From: Candidatus Chryseobacterium colombiense
GTDB lineage: Bacteria > Bacteroidota > Bacteroidia > Flavobacteriales > Weeksellaceae
Assembly (NCBI GenBank): GCA_029203185.1
Contig: CP119310.1
Coordinates: forward strand, 2,796,001-2,860,000
DNA length: 64,000 nt
Direction: 5' to 3'
Shown here: piece by piece, positions 34,390 through 43,455 of the stretch
Position numbering within the stretch: the stretch's first letter is position 1
Layout: every line of letters starts with the position of its first letter
The notes under the pieces: model-generated
The model's database searches: none
What the model saw: the letters and a program-made list of their open reading frames with translations, nothing else
What the model was told of the DNA's origin: nothing
Position numbers and translations under genes: made by a program

Positions 34390-35277
34390 ATGAAAAAAAA
34401 CTTCCATTTCCCAATAGTATTGGGAGCAATTGCTGCACTCTCATTATCAGCATGTAACGACGACACTCTGGAAACTCCTGTTCAACAGGAACAGCAAGCA
34501 GAAAACTTAAAGATCGACCAACCGAACGAACTGGAAAAAGTCTGTTATTATGTAGACCAATACTGGAGTTCGTCTGCAGTTCTCACAACAACATTGCCCA
34601 ATTCCGCAGACACTAATTTTATGAATTCTCAGATGACCACAATTGCTGGCATGTGGGGAAGAACCGCTCCGACATTGAGATTTGTAAATGACCCTTCCAA
34701 TCCGAATTCAACATACAATGCAATTTCCTATTCCACAGGAAAGATTTATTACGGCTATGCCATTTATGCGGATGCAAAAAACAAAGGCGGAAATATTGTT
34801 AACGCAATGATTCTGGCCCACGAATATGGTCATCAATTGCAGTACATATTCGGATTGCCTTCAGTAAGTGAGTCTACTGCAAGACCAAATGAACTGGAAG
34901 CCGATGGCTTTGCCGGATATTATCTAAGAAGACCCAACGGCTACAATCAAACCAGTTTTGCACAAATTGCAGCGGCTTACGAATTTGCACAAAGCATCGG
35001 AGATTATCAAACCACAAGTGCAGGACATCACGGAACGCCACCACAAAGAAGATCTGCGGTTCGTTTGGGATTCTTGCTGGGCCAGTATGATCTTACCGCT
35101 TCGGCTTTTGATTATAACTTCTTTTATTATTATCAGGGCGTTTTGAACGGAACGTATAAAATGGCAAAAAATTCCCAATATCCGGAGCTTGATAATTATA
35201 TGAAGCAATATCTGGAAGAGTTGAAACAAATTCAGAATGGAGAAATTTCTGCAGAAGAATTTAAAAATTTAAAATAA
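34390..35277 (+). CDS. Neutral zinc metallopeptidase lipoprotein
   Basis: 295 residues. A lipoprotein signal has its cysteine at 22 (LSLSAC). The zinc motif HEYGHQLQ is at 144-151 (H144, E145, H148), with the likely third ligand in NELEADGFAG (about 167-176). This pattern fits the YpfJ/neutral zinc metallopeptidase family. It is probably anchored to the envelope by lipid. A near-consensus TAACTTCG box lies about 30 bases upstream. The substrate is unknown. Confidence 0.82.
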   Translation: MKKNFHFPIVLGAIAALSLSACNDDTLETPVQQEQQAENLKIDQPNELEKVCYYVDQYWSSSAVLTTTLPNSADTNFMNSQMTTIAGMWGRTAPTLRFVNDPSNPNSTYNAISYSTGKIYYGYAIYADAKNKGGNIVNAMILAHEYGHQLQYIFGLPSVSESTARPNELEADGFAGYYLRRPNGYNQTSFAQIAAAYEFAQSIGDYQTTSAGHHGTPPQRRSAVRLGFLLGQYDLTASAFDYNFFYYYQGVLNGTYKMAKNSQYPELDNYMKQYLEELKQIQNGEISAEEFKNLK

Positions 35278-35388
35278 ATATCCTTTTGAAATATCTCTTT
35301 CTTAAGAGGCAGGCATTATTCCTGTCTCTTTTTCTTTGTCAAAAAAATTCGTAAAGTTTATTTACTTTTGAACTCAGATTAAATCATC

Positions 35389-36486
35389 ATGAACAGAGAC
35401 CTTTATATAGATTTCGCAAAAGGATTGGCGACACTTTCCATTATCTTTATTCATACCGCATTTTGGTCCGGCCAGTTTTATATAGCTCCGGAAGTGAGAG
35501 TTTTCTCATTGGTTTTTGATGTCGCCTTATTTTATGCTTTAAGCGGAATTACCTCAGGTTCAAACATAGAAAAAACATTTTACAGACTTTTAAAATTACA
35601 GATCACTTATATGATCTTTGTAACGCTACTTTTCTTTTTAGATTATCTTTTTAAAGTTTTCGGACTTGCTTTTTTCTCTCTCGAATGGTTGCAAAACTTC
35701 TACTCCACTTTCGGGTCAAAATATGCTGCAATAGATATTTCGGCACAACCACAATGGCAGAATCTAGGAAACTGGTACCTTCACCAATACACCAATGCAG
35801 ATACATTTCCTGTCGTGATGGGAAGTTTCTGGTATCTTAAAGTCTATTTTATATTAAGTGTTTTTGGTGTATTAATTTTAAAATTTTTCCCGAAACACAT
35901 CAATTGGTTCATCGGACTATGCATTGCACTAACATTAATTTTCAATGTTTTCCCCGACTATTATCCTTCAGGACAGGTAGGATATGTTGCATTTTATATG
36001 ACTGTCTTTCTGGTGGCTCATCAAATGAAAGGTAAAAAAATCCCGACTAAATTAATTCCGGTATTGTATGGTTTGGTTGCGTTAGCTTTAATTTGGCTGT
36101 TTTCTTATTACGGAAAAGACGTTTTCTATAAAATCAATAAAAATAAGTTCCCTCCTACAATTATCTATATTATCTGGACTTTATTTTCTCTTACCACACT
36201 ATTTGTTTTTTACAACAGACTTAAAATTTCTAAAGAAAGCTTCGTCACCTACATCGGTAAAAATGCAATCTTCTTTTATTTTGCCCAGGGAATAAGTTCA
36301 TCTTTAGTTTATTTCTTAGTCGTTCCGTTAAAAGAAAATATGCCGTGGTGGATTTTAATGGTTCTTATTTATATGGTGAATGCCATTTTAGCATTCATTA
36401 TTGCGGCCGGATTAAAGAAATTTGATAGTTTCGGATGGAAAATTCTGGAATTTCTTAGAAAGAAAACTGCCATTCCATCTTCCTAA
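35389..36486 (+). CDS. Acyltransferase 3 family membrane protein
   Basis: 365 residues with about ten transmembrane helices. The opening DLYIDFAKGLATLSIIFIHT is the acyltransferase-3 N-terminal motif (R/D..D..KG...I..V..H). These enzymes move acyl groups onto surface glycans, but the substrate is unknown. A TACTTTTG box (35363-35370) lies 18 bases before the start. No glycan genes are nearby. Confidence 0.78.
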   Translation: MNRDLYIDFAKGLATLSIIFIHTAFWSGQFYIAPEVRVFSLVFDVALFYALSGITSGSNIEKTFYRLLKLQITYMIFVTLLFFLDYLFKVFGLAFFSLEWLQNFYSTFGSKYAAIDISAQPQWQNLGNWYLHQYTNADTFPVVMGSFWYLKVYFILSVFGVLILKFFPKHINWFIGLCIALTLIFNVFPDYYPSGQVGYVAFYMTVFLVAHQMKGKKIPTKLIPVLYGLVALALIWLFSYYGKDVFYKINKNKFPPTIIYIIWTLFSLTTLFVFYNRLKISKESFVTYIGKNAIFFYFAQGISSSLVYFLVVPLKENMPWWILMVLIYMVNAILAFIIAAGLKKFDSFGWKILEFLRKKTAIPSS

Positions 36487-36554
36487 CAGTCAATTTGAAA
36501 TAAAATAATATTCTTATTGCAAATTATTTTAATTTTACAAAAATTTTTTAAGTC

Positions 36555-37136
36555 ATGTTTAAGCTGAAACTTCCTACCGATCCAAGGTGGGCAAATATTG
36601 CAGAAGGAAACCTTCAGGAAATTTTAACCGACCATGCGTGGTGTGAGCAAAAAGCTGCCACCAATGCTATCGGGCTTATTACCATGCTTCCGGAATATCC
36701 GGAAATTGTGACTGAACTTTTGGCCATTGCTCAGGAAGAATTAGAGCATTTCAATCAGGTTCATGAGATCATCAAAAAACGTGGCTATACTTTCGGACGT
36801 ACCAGAAAAGATGACTATGTCAATGAGCTTGTCAATTTCATTCAGAAAGGCGGTAACAGAGATGATCTGATTGTTGATAAAATGCTTTTCGCCGCGATGA
36901 TTGAAGCAAGAAGCTGTGAAAGATTTAAAGTGTTAACAGAAAACATCAAAGACGAAGAACTGAAAACGTTCTACAGAGATTTAATGATTTCAGAAGCTAA
37001 TCATTATACCACATTTATCGGATTTGCAAGGCAGCTTGGAGATCCTGAAAAAGTAAATCAACGCTGGGAGGAATGGCTGGAATATGAAGCCAAAATCATC
37101 CAGTCATACGGAAACAAAGAAAGCATCCACGGATAA
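36555..37136 (+). CDS. miaE: tRNA-(ms2io6A37) hydroxylase MiaE
   Basis: 193 residues. MiaE is a ferritin-like di-iron monooxygenase that hydroxylates the isopentenyl group of ms2i6A37. Di-iron ligands are visible: E28 in CEQKAATNA, EELEHFNQVH, EARSCERFK and SEANHYTTF. The family is recognised from the whole pattern. It is the partner enzyme to MiaB (10191-11648), although the genes are far apart. DUF502 follows after 10 bases. Confidence 0.9.
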   Translation: MFKLKLPTDPRWANIAEGNLQEILTDHAWCEQKAATNAIGLITMLPEYPEIVTELLAIAQEELEHFNQVHEIIKKRGYTFGRTRKDDYVNELVNFIQKGGNRDDLIVDKMLFAAMIEARSCERFKVLTENIKDEELKTFYRDLMISEANHYTTFIGFARQLGDPEKVNQRWEEWLEYEAKIIQSYGNKESIHG

Positions 37137-37146
37137 AAAATAAATT

Positions 37147-37764
37147 TTGAAAAAACCGACTTTTGAAAATCTTATGAGCTATTTCCTGAAGAATTTTTTT
37201 CAGGGATTGCTTATTATCGGACCTATCGGTCTTACGGTTTTTGTTATCTGGTATATTGTCACTTCCATAGATAATATCATTCCTTCGATTTCTAAAGAAG
37301 CCCCGGGAATCGTTTTTATTTCCTTATTGCTGAGTACTGCATTGCTCGGCTACTTGGGAAACAAATTTGTGGTAGGAAGATTTTTTGTAGATGCGATAGA
37401 CCGGCTTTTGGAAAAAACACCTGGGATAAAACATATTTACTCGCCGACCAAAGACGTGATGTCTTCGTTTGTAGGGGACACCAAAAAATTCAACGATCCT
37501 GTTTGGGTAAAAACCAACGAAAATCCTGAAATATGGAGAATCGGTTTTTTAACACAGAAAGAAATGGCAGATGTAGACAAACACAACTATGTTGCCGTTT
37601 ATCTCCCTCATTCCTATGCAATTTCCGGCTGGGTGATTGTAACTGAAGAAAAAAATATAAAACCTGTAGTAGGTATGACTGCAGCTTCTGCCATGAAATT
37701 TGCAGTAAGCGGTGGTGTTGCGGGATTCCATTCTGACGATAATGTTTTTAAGGCTCCGGAATAA
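37147..37764 (+). CDS. DUF502 domain-containing membrane protein
   Basis: 205 residues if it begins at TTG 37147 (10 bases after miaE), or 196 from ATG 37174. Two transmembrane segments (about 15-37 and 50-70) come first, with FFQGLLIIGPIGLTVFVIWY, then the DUF502 pattern PGIKHIYSPTKDVMSSF and PHSYAISGWVIVTEE. The function of the family is unknown; a membrane or lipid role has been suggested. The TTG start is not proved. Confidence 0.8.
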   Translation: MKKPTFENLMSYFLKNFFQGLLIIGPIGLTVFVIWYIVTSIDNIIPSISKEAPGIVFISLLLSTALLGYLGNKFVVGRFFVDAIDRLLEKTPGIKHIYSPTKDVMSSFVGDTKKFNDPVWVKTNENPEIWRIGFLTQKEMADVDKHNYVAVYLPHSYAISGWVIVTEEKNIKPVVGMTAASAMKFAVSGGVAGFHSDDNVFKAPE

Positions 37765-37961
37765 CCTTCTTAAAATAATATAACCCGTAACTATTACGCG
37801 GTTTCTTTTGATATTACATTCAATAAAGGAAACATTTCTAGCATCGACTAAAAGAAATAAGCTGTGGGATTTAAATATTGATTACAGTTTATATAATTTT
37901 ATCGATTCATACCATTACAGATTTTACAAATAAAACTAACAATACGATTTAAATTAAAAGG

Positions 37962-39047
37962 ATGAGCAAAGTTGCAATCATAGGAGCCGGAGTTTCCGGA
38001 TTGAGTATGGCCAATTATTTAGAGAAGAATAATATTGACTATCATATCTATGAAAGAAGAACCCCAAATGATCTGAAAGGACACGGATTTATTCTTCCAA
38101 AAGAAGGAATAGAGCACCTCTCAAGTATAATTAATATTGACGATCTTTATAAAAAAGGAAGTTTCCTTAAAAAATACCTTCATTACAGCCAAGACGGAGA
38201 AATCATTTCAGAAAAAGAACTTGATGATGTATTTGTGGTTTCCAGAAGTGCATTGATCGAAATCCTGGCTAAAGGCATTCCCTCAGAAAAGATTTCTTAC
38301 AATACAACAGTTGCCTTAAATGGATTTTCAAATGGAAAAGCAGACATCACCCTTGACGAAAATATTCCATTAGAAACGGATATTGTAGTCGCTTCCGACG
38401 GATCAAGAAGCAGAATCAGAAGAACCATTTTCGAGCACGAAACAATGAAAGCCGTTCTTGAAAATGAAGTCGTAAACATTATTGAAAACGAAGAATTAGC
38501 CAGCCAGATTGAAAGTAACTTCCTGAAATTCCACCATGAAAACGGAGGACTTACTTTCGGTGTCCTAAAGCTTTCGCCTTCAAAAATCCTTTGGTATTGC
38601 CAGTTTGATATCAGTAAATTCTTTATTAATGAAGATTATACTCCGGATTGTATTAAACAGTTCATGCAGGATCATTTCGGAGACTGGAATCCTTTAATTT
38701 CATCTATTATTGAAGGCTCAAGCTATGAAAATGCCCACATCTGGAGAGTCTATGAATTGGAAGAACTGAATCCTTTCTATCATGAAAACGTAGTCTTCAT
38801 TGGGGATTCCGCACATCCGCTTATTCCTTTCACAAGCCAGGGAGTAACTTCTGCACTGAAAGATTCTTACACATTGACTCAGCTTCTACTGAAAGGAGAA
38901 AATCTTAAGGAAACATTCCAAAAGTATGAAGAAGAAAGAAGACCGGAAATTGATATTCATATCAAAAACGGAAGAGCCCTGCTGAATCAATTCCTTTTGC
39001 CTTTAAGCGAACAACCTAAAAATACATTACCCATTTCATATAAATAA
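37962..39047 (+). CDS. FAD-dependent monooxygenase
   Basis: 361 residues. The N-terminal Rossmann motif GAGVSGLSMANYL, with an Asp/Glu-rich second strand (YHIYERR), binds FAD. VVASDGSRSRIRR is the DG motif of flavoprotein hydroxylases, and VFIGDSAHPLIPFTSQGVTSALKD is the GD motif. This is a class A (PHBH-type) monooxygenase of unknown substrate. It is followed one base later by a MalY-like gene, so they share an operon. No catalytic partner is obvious. 37765-37961 upstream shows no gene. Confidence 0.85.
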   Translation: MSKVAIIGAGVSGLSMANYLEKNNIDYHIYERRTPNDLKGHGFILPKEGIEHLSSIINIDDLYKKGSFLKKYLHYSQDGEIISEKELDDVFVVSRSALIEILAKGIPSEKISYNTTVALNGFSNGKADITLDENIPLETDIVVASDGSRSRIRRTIFEHETMKAVLENEVVNIIENEELASQIESNFLKFHHENGGLTFGVLKLSPSKILWYCQFDISKFFINEDYTPDCIKQFMQDHFGDWNPLISSIIEGSSYENAHIWRVYELEELNPFYHENVVFIGDSAHPLIPFTSQGVTSALKDSYTLTQLLLKGENLKETFQKYEEERRPEIDIHIKNGRALLNQFLLPLSEQPKNTLPISYK

Positions 39048-39048
39048 T

Positions 39049-40206
39049 ATGTTTACAAATAACGATATTAATTTCGAAGCCCTGAAAAGAAAAGCCTACA
39101 ACGGAAGATGGGCAACATTGGAAGACGGAATCATTCCTCTTACTGCAGCAGATCCGGATTTCAGAATGTCAAAGGAAATCGAAAACGGGATTATTGAATA
39201 CATTAAAGACGGATATCTTAGCTATGGCCCTTTTTCAGGAATTCCTGAGTTTAAAAAAAGCGTTGCAGAACATTTTAATACCGGAAAAAACGGAAGCTTT
39301 ACTCCTGAAAATGTTTTAGCGGTAAACAGTGCGGCAATGGGAATGTTCATGGTAGCCAAATATGTTCTAAATCCGGGAGATGAAGCCATTATTTTCGATC
39401 CGGTTGATTTCCTGTTCAAAAAAACGGTCGACGCCGTTGGCGGAAATATTAAACTATGTGCGGTTGATTCTAAAACAGGCGACATTGATTTTGAAATGCT
39501 GGTTTCTCTAATTGGTCCGAAAACCAAACTTATCAGCATTTGTAATCCACATAATCCTGTGGGAAGAGTGTATTCCAAGGAGGTTTTAAAGAAAATTTCT
39601 GAAATTGCTGCAGCTCATGATCTTTGGGTAATGAGTGACGAAATCTGGAGTGACATTGTTTATGATAAAAAAGAGTTCAATACATACTCTTCGGTTTCTG
39701 AAGAGGCCAAAAAGAAAAGCTTTACGGTTTTTGGATTTTCAAAATCTTTCGGAATTGCAGGGTTAAGAATTGGAGCTATATTATGTAATGACCAGGATCT
39801 TCTGGATGATTTTACAGAAAAATCAAACTTCAACTCAACCATCGAAGGAGTTTCTACCTTATCACAAATTGCAGCCAGTGTAGCCATCGATAAAGCAAAG
39901 CCTTGGTTCAATGATTTTCTGACACACTTACAGCACAACAGAGATCTCGCACACAACATGTTAAGCAATTCGGGAATTTTAACGCCTAATTTCCCAGAGG
40001 CAACCTTCGTGATTTTCCCTAAGATTGAAAACGGAATGTCAAGTGAGGCTTTTGCGCAGCATGTTTTACAGCAAGGAAGGGTAGCTATTGTTCCCGGTTC
40101 CGAAAGATGGTTTGGAAAAGGAGCTGAAGGACACGTTAGAATCTGTTTTTCAACTTCTCAGGAAATCCTGACGGAAGGGTTGAATAGACTGATTAATAGT
40201 TTTTAA
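39049..40206 (+). CDS. MalY/PatB-type aminotransferase (cystathionine beta-lyase-like)
   Basis: 385 residues. A fold type I PLP enzyme: PLTAADPDFRMSKEI, SYGPFSGIPEFKKSVAEHF, the NPHNPVGRVYS loop, and SKSFGIAGLRIG, in which the Lys binds PLP. The overall pattern fits the MalY/PatB C-S lyase group more than true aspartate aminotransferases. It probably works with the monooxygenase one base upstream, but the pathway is unknown. Confidence 0.82.
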   Translation: MFTNNDINFEALKRKAYNGRWATLEDGIIPLTAADPDFRMSKEIENGIIEYIKDGYLSYGPFSGIPEFKKSVAEHFNTGKNGSFTPENVLAVNSAAMGMFMVAKYVLNPGDEAIIFDPVDFLFKKTVDAVGGNIKLCAVDSKTGDIDFEMLVSLIGPKTKLISICNPHNPVGRVYSKEVLKKISEIAAAHDLWVMSDEIWSDIVYDKKEFNTYSSVSEEAKKKSFTVFGFSKSFGIAGLRIGAILCNDQDLLDDFTEKSNFNSTIEGVSTLSQIAASVAIDKAKPWFNDFLTHLQHNRDLAHNMLSNSGILTPNFPEATFVIFPKIENGMSSEAFAQHVLQQGRVAIVPGSERWFGKGAEGHVRICFSTSQEILTEGLNRLINSF

Positions 40207-40213
40207 ATATATT

Positions 40214-40275
40214 CTCCCACAGATCTCACAAATTGCACAGATTTAAGCCTTTGCAATTTGTGAGATCTGTGGGAG
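40214..40275. repeat. 24-bp perfect hairpin, CCCACAGAT type
   Basis: Arms 40214-40237 and 40252-40275 are perfect complements and enclose a 14-base loop. It lies between convergent genes and is followed by a T run, so it may serve as a bidirectional terminator. The first 14 arm bases match the repeat at 24299-24356 at 12 positions. Confidence 0.7.
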
Positions 40276-40284
40276 TTTTTATTA

Positions 40285-41496
40285 TTATTTTTTCGAAATT
40301 TTATATAATTTCCCGCTGTCGGTTACTGCATATAGATTTCCATCCATTCCATTCAACACATCACGGAATCTTTCTTTCTGATCTAAAAGCAATCGCTCTT
40401 CACCGACCACTTTATTATTTTTCATCACGATTCTGTTGATATGTTCCCCACTTAGACAGCCGATGAATAAATTATTTTTCCACTCATCAATATTCCCCGT
40501 ATAAAAAGCAACTCCACTGGGTGAAACTACAGGATCCCAATAATAAACAGGCTGTTCCGTTCCTGCTTTCTGGGTCGTTCCTCCGTTTATTTTTTCACCG
40601 GAGTATTCAATTCCATAGGTAACATCACCCCATCCATAATTTTTCCCAGACTGAATTAAATTAATTTCGTCACCACCTCTAGGTCCCATTTCCACATCCC
40701 AAAGATTTCCGTTGGCATCTATCGCTAAACCCTGCGGATTTCTAATCCCATACGCATAGATTTCAGGTTTATAGCCAGCTTTACCAATGAACGGATTTCC
40801 AGGCGCAGGTTTACCGTCTTTCGTTATTTTTAAGATTTTCCCCAAATAATTATCCGTTTTTTGAGCATACACTCTCGTTTGTTTATCTGAGCGTTCTCCT
40901 GTACTTACAAACAGGTTTTCATCTTTATCAAAAACCAGTCTACTTCCGTAATGTTTGTCGCCATCGTATGAAGGTTCCGCTCGGAAAATCACCTGGACTC
41001 CTGAAATAGTTTTGAAATCCTGAGATAAAATACCTTTCGCAACAGAAGTCAAATTTCCTTTTCCAAAAGGTTCCGAAAAACTAAAGTAAATAGTATTATT
41101 TGATTTGAAATCCGGATCAAGAGCAACATCCAGCATTCCACCCTGCCCTTTTAAATCTACCTTTGGAAAACCTTCAATTTTTGAAATTTGTTTTCCGTCC
41201 GCAGAAACTACATTCATATAGCCTGTTTTTTCGGTAATCAAAAATCTACCATCCGGTAAATTGATAATCCCCCACGGTCTACCTAAACCTTTAGTTAAAA
41301 CCTCCACCTGATATGGAGTATTAGTTTTTACAGCTTTTATTCTTGTCTGTCCTTTAAAAGCAGGTTTATAAGAGGTATTGGGTTCAAGGGTTTCAGCGCT
41401 TTCGTCAGAATGTGTCTGCTGAGCGGTCGTCTTTTTACATGAGGAGAAAAAAATGACAACACAAAGGATTCCTGAAAGACAATTGTAGATTTTCAT
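40285..41496 (-). CDS. PQQ-dependent sugar dehydrogenase (lipoprotein)
   Basis: 403 residues. The lipoprotein signal has its cysteine at 20 (IFFSSC). The rest is a beta-propeller of the soluble-type glucose/aldose dehydrogenase (Yli1/SGDH) family: GRPWGIINLPDGRFLITEK, LDVALDPDFKSNNTIYFSFS, DKHYGSRLVFDKDENLFVST and PQGLAIDANGNLWDVEMGPRGGDE. These enzymes oxidise sugars with PQQ; whether this one binds PQQ is not visible. It is a single gene on the minus strand. Confidence 0.87.
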   Translation of the reverse strand: MKIYNCLSGILCVVIFFSSCKKTTAQQTHSDESAETLEPNTSYKPAFKGQTRIKAVKTNTPYQVEVLTKGLGRPWGIINLPDGRFLITEKTGYMNVVSADGKQISKIEGFPKVDLKGQGGMLDVALDPDFKSNNTIYFSFSEPFGKGNLTSVAKGILSQDFKTISGVQVIFRAEPSYDGDKHYGSRLVFDKDENLFVSTGERSDKQTRVYAQKTDNYLGKILKITKDGKPAPGNPFIGKAGYKPEIYAYGIRNPQGLAIDANGNLWDVEMGPRGGDEINLIQSGKNYGWGDVTYGIEYSGEKINGGTTQKAGTEQPVYYWDPVVSPSGVAFYTGNIDEWKNNLFIGCLSGEHINRIVMKNNKVVGEERLLLDQKERFRDVLNGMDGNLYAVTDSGKLYKISKK

Positions 41497-41549
41497 AATT
41501 GATATTTAAGAGGTTACAATAATGAGTGGAAAAATAATGCCATAAAAAT

Positions 41550-41584
41550 TTGCCTAATTAATTTTTAATTCTACATTTGTAGAA
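41550..41584 (+). promoter_or_regulatory. Promoter of blaI-blaR1 with overlapping operator
   Basis: TTG (41550-41552), 19 bases, then TACATTTG (41571+1, 41572-41579). A perfect inverted repeat TTCTACATTTGTAGAA (41569-41584) contains the whole -7 box. TACA-N2-TGTA is the BlaI/MecI half-site pattern, so the repressor encoded just downstream should block its own promoter. Confidence 0.75.
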
Positions 41585-41606
41585 ACAAATATCAAAACGT
41601 AGAAAC

Positions 41607-41978
41607 ATGAAAGAAATAAAACTTACAGGTTCTGAAAAAATACTCATGGAAATCTTATGGGAAAAAGAAAAGGTTTTTATGAAAGACATTTTAGAATCCT
41701 ATCCTGAACCCAAACCAGCTCCTACAACAGTTGCTACGCTACTGAAAAGAATGCAGAATAAAGATTTGGTAGGCTTTACTTTGTATGGTAACTCCCGTGA
41801 ATATTATCCGAAGGTTGCAAAAGGAGAATACTTCAAAGAGGAAATGACATCTATGATTGACCGTTTTTTTAACAGCTCCGTTGCACAGTTTGCTTCGTTC
41901 TTTACATCCAATTCAAAACTGACACAGAAAGAGCTTAAAGAGCTTCGAGATATAATAGACCAACAGATAAAAGAGTAA
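41607..41978 (+). CDS. BlaI/MecI/CopY family transcriptional repressor
   Basis: 123 residues. A winged helix-turn-helix fills residues 1-75 (LTGSEKILMEILWEKEKVFMKDILE, PAPTTVATLLKRMQNKDLVGF), and a helical dimer domain follows. The family represses beta-lactamase or other operons and is released when its sensor protease cleaves it. The promoter carries a perfect TACA-N2-TGTA operator. Its M56 sensor-like protease gene follows after 3 bases, the classic pair. Confidence 0.92.
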   Translation: MKEIKLTGSEKILMEILWEKEKVFMKDILESYPEPKPAPTTVATLLKRMQNKDLVGFTLYGNSREYYPKVAKGEYFKEEMTSMIDRFFNSSVAQFASFFTSNSKLTQKELKELRDIIDQQIKE

Positions 41979-41981
41979 AAA

Positions 41982-43391
41982 ATGGAAACTACTATTTTAA
42001 AAATCATTATTTGTTCAGGAATTCTGCTGGGTTTTTACTATCTGTTTCTGGCTAAAGAAAGAACTTTTGTTTTCAATCGTTTTTTCCTGATTTTTGCCCT
42101 TGTATTTTCTTATGCAGTTCCTTTTATAATCATACCAACACAGCAAAAGGCACCTGAAGAAAAAATACTTTTTGGAGACGAAAAAATTCTGCAAACAGTT
42201 TCATATTCACAAATTCCTGTTTCAGAACAAACATTTGATTATGCATCCTTAATTCTCCCGGTTTACCTTTTAATATCAGGAATTTTACTTTGCAAGCTTC
42301 TGTTTTCAATTTATAAAATCAAAAGCCTTAAAGGAAGTAAAGTTATCTATAGAAACAGGGCAATTAAAGTCCTTGAAAACAATATACCTCCCTTTAGTTT
42401 TATGAATACTATTTATATTTCTAAAGACTATTTTAAAGACGGTAACATTGAAAACAACATTTTTCTTCACGAAGAAATTCATGTAAAGCAAAAACATACT
42501 GCAGATGTTTTATTTACAGAGATTCTTAAAATTTTACTATGGTTCAATCCATTTGTTTATTTCTATAAAAAGGCAATGGTTACCAACCACGAATTTATTG
42601 CGGATGAACAGGTAATTTACAACAATAAAAACATCAGAAATTATCAGGAGCTTATCCTAAAAGAAATTCTTAAACAACAGGATTTGAACCTGATTCACCA
42701 ATTTAATTTTAACAACACCAAAAAACGATTTATTATGATGACAAGTAAAAATTCAAAATTTGCAAAAGCAAAAAAGTATCTCACAATTCCAGCATTTACT
42801 GCTTTGACATTAATTTTTGCAGAAAAGGCTTATGCTAATAATATGCCCGAAACAGAAAACAAGAATTCAAATTCATTGCAAAGTGCTTACAATACGACAA
42901 AATCTTACCATGCTCAGAAAGATCCAGATTTTAAAGTACAGCAAGAAGGACTTCCCAATGACTTGAAGACAGATACTACTCCTAAAAAGACAAAAGTAAC
43001 TGCAAAACTCCAGGAAATTAAAAACACAAATGGTGATAATACTGTAACAGATTTAGCCATCGCGCCTCCTACAGCTCCTATTGAAAATTTCGTGCAGGCA
43101 GAATTTCCGGGAGGCAATCATGAACTGAGAAAGCAATTTGGCAATGCCTTTAACTCCTCAGTTTTCGGAAAAGATGAAAGGGGTAATATGAAAGCGGATA
43201 TCTATGTCTCGATAGATGAAAATGGCAAAACCACAAATATAAAAGCAGACGGAAACACATCAACTCTCAACAATGAGGCTGTTCGCACGATGAAAGAAGT
43301 TGTCAGCAATAAAACATGGAAGCCTGCGACAGAGAATGGGAATCCTATTCCATCAACTTTTAGGTTACCCATTTCATTTAACATACAATAA
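41982..43391 (+). CDS. M56 family metallopeptidase (BlaR1-like) with TonB C-terminal domain
   Basis: 469 residues. Three or four transmembrane helices precede a zinc motif HEEIH at 163-167 with the following HVKQKHTADVLF and the NHEFIADEQVI ligand segment. This is the M56 BlaR1 protease arrangement. After it, in place of a penicillin-binding sensor domain, comes a Ser/Lys/Thr-rich linker and a TonB C-terminal domain (AEFPGGNHELRKQFG to WKPATENGNPIPSTFRLPISF). It therefore probably senses another signal than beta-lactams. It forms an operon with the repressor. Confidence 0.87.
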   Translation: METTILKIIICSGILLGFYYLFLAKERTFVFNRFFLIFALVFSYAVPFIIIPTQQKAPEEKILFGDEKILQTVSYSQIPVSEQTFDYASLILPVYLLISGILLCKLLFSIYKIKSLKGSKVIYRNRAIKVLENNIPPFSFMNTIYISKDYFKDGNIENNIFLHEEIHVKQKHTADVLFTEILKILLWFNPFVYFYKKAMVTNHEFIADEQVIYNNKNIRNYQELILKEILKQQDLNLIHQFNFNNTKKRFIMMTSKNSKFAKAKKYLTIPAFTALTLIFAEKAYANNMPETENKNSNSLQSAYNTTKSYHAQKDPDFKVQQEGLPNDLKTDTTPKKTKVTAKLQEIKNTNGDNTVTDLAIAPPTAPIENFVQAEFPGGNHELRKQFGNAFNSSVFGKDERGNMKADIYVSIDENGKTTNIKADGNTSTLNNEAVRTMKEVVSNKTWKPATENGNPIPSTFRLPISFNIQ

Positions 43392-43407
43392 ATACAAATG
43401 ACGATTA

Positions 43408-43437
43408 AAAACCGTTCTGAAGTTTCAGAACGGTTTT
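43408..43437 (+). terminator. Terminator after blaR1
   Basis: A perfect 14-bp stem AAAACCGTTCTGAA/TTCAGAACGGTTTT with a 2-base GT loop (effectively larger) is followed by a T-rich stretch. Confidence 0.85.
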
Positions 43438-43443
43438 ATTTTG

Positions 43444-43451
43444 TAATTTTG
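43444..43451 (+). promoter_or_regulatory. -7 box of uvrB, next to the start codon
   Basis: TAATTTTG, an exact TAnnTTTG, ends 4 bases before the ATG at 43456. This spacing means that the uvrB transcript could begin at the start codon (leaderless). Confidence 0.5.
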
Positions 43452-43455
43452 TTAG

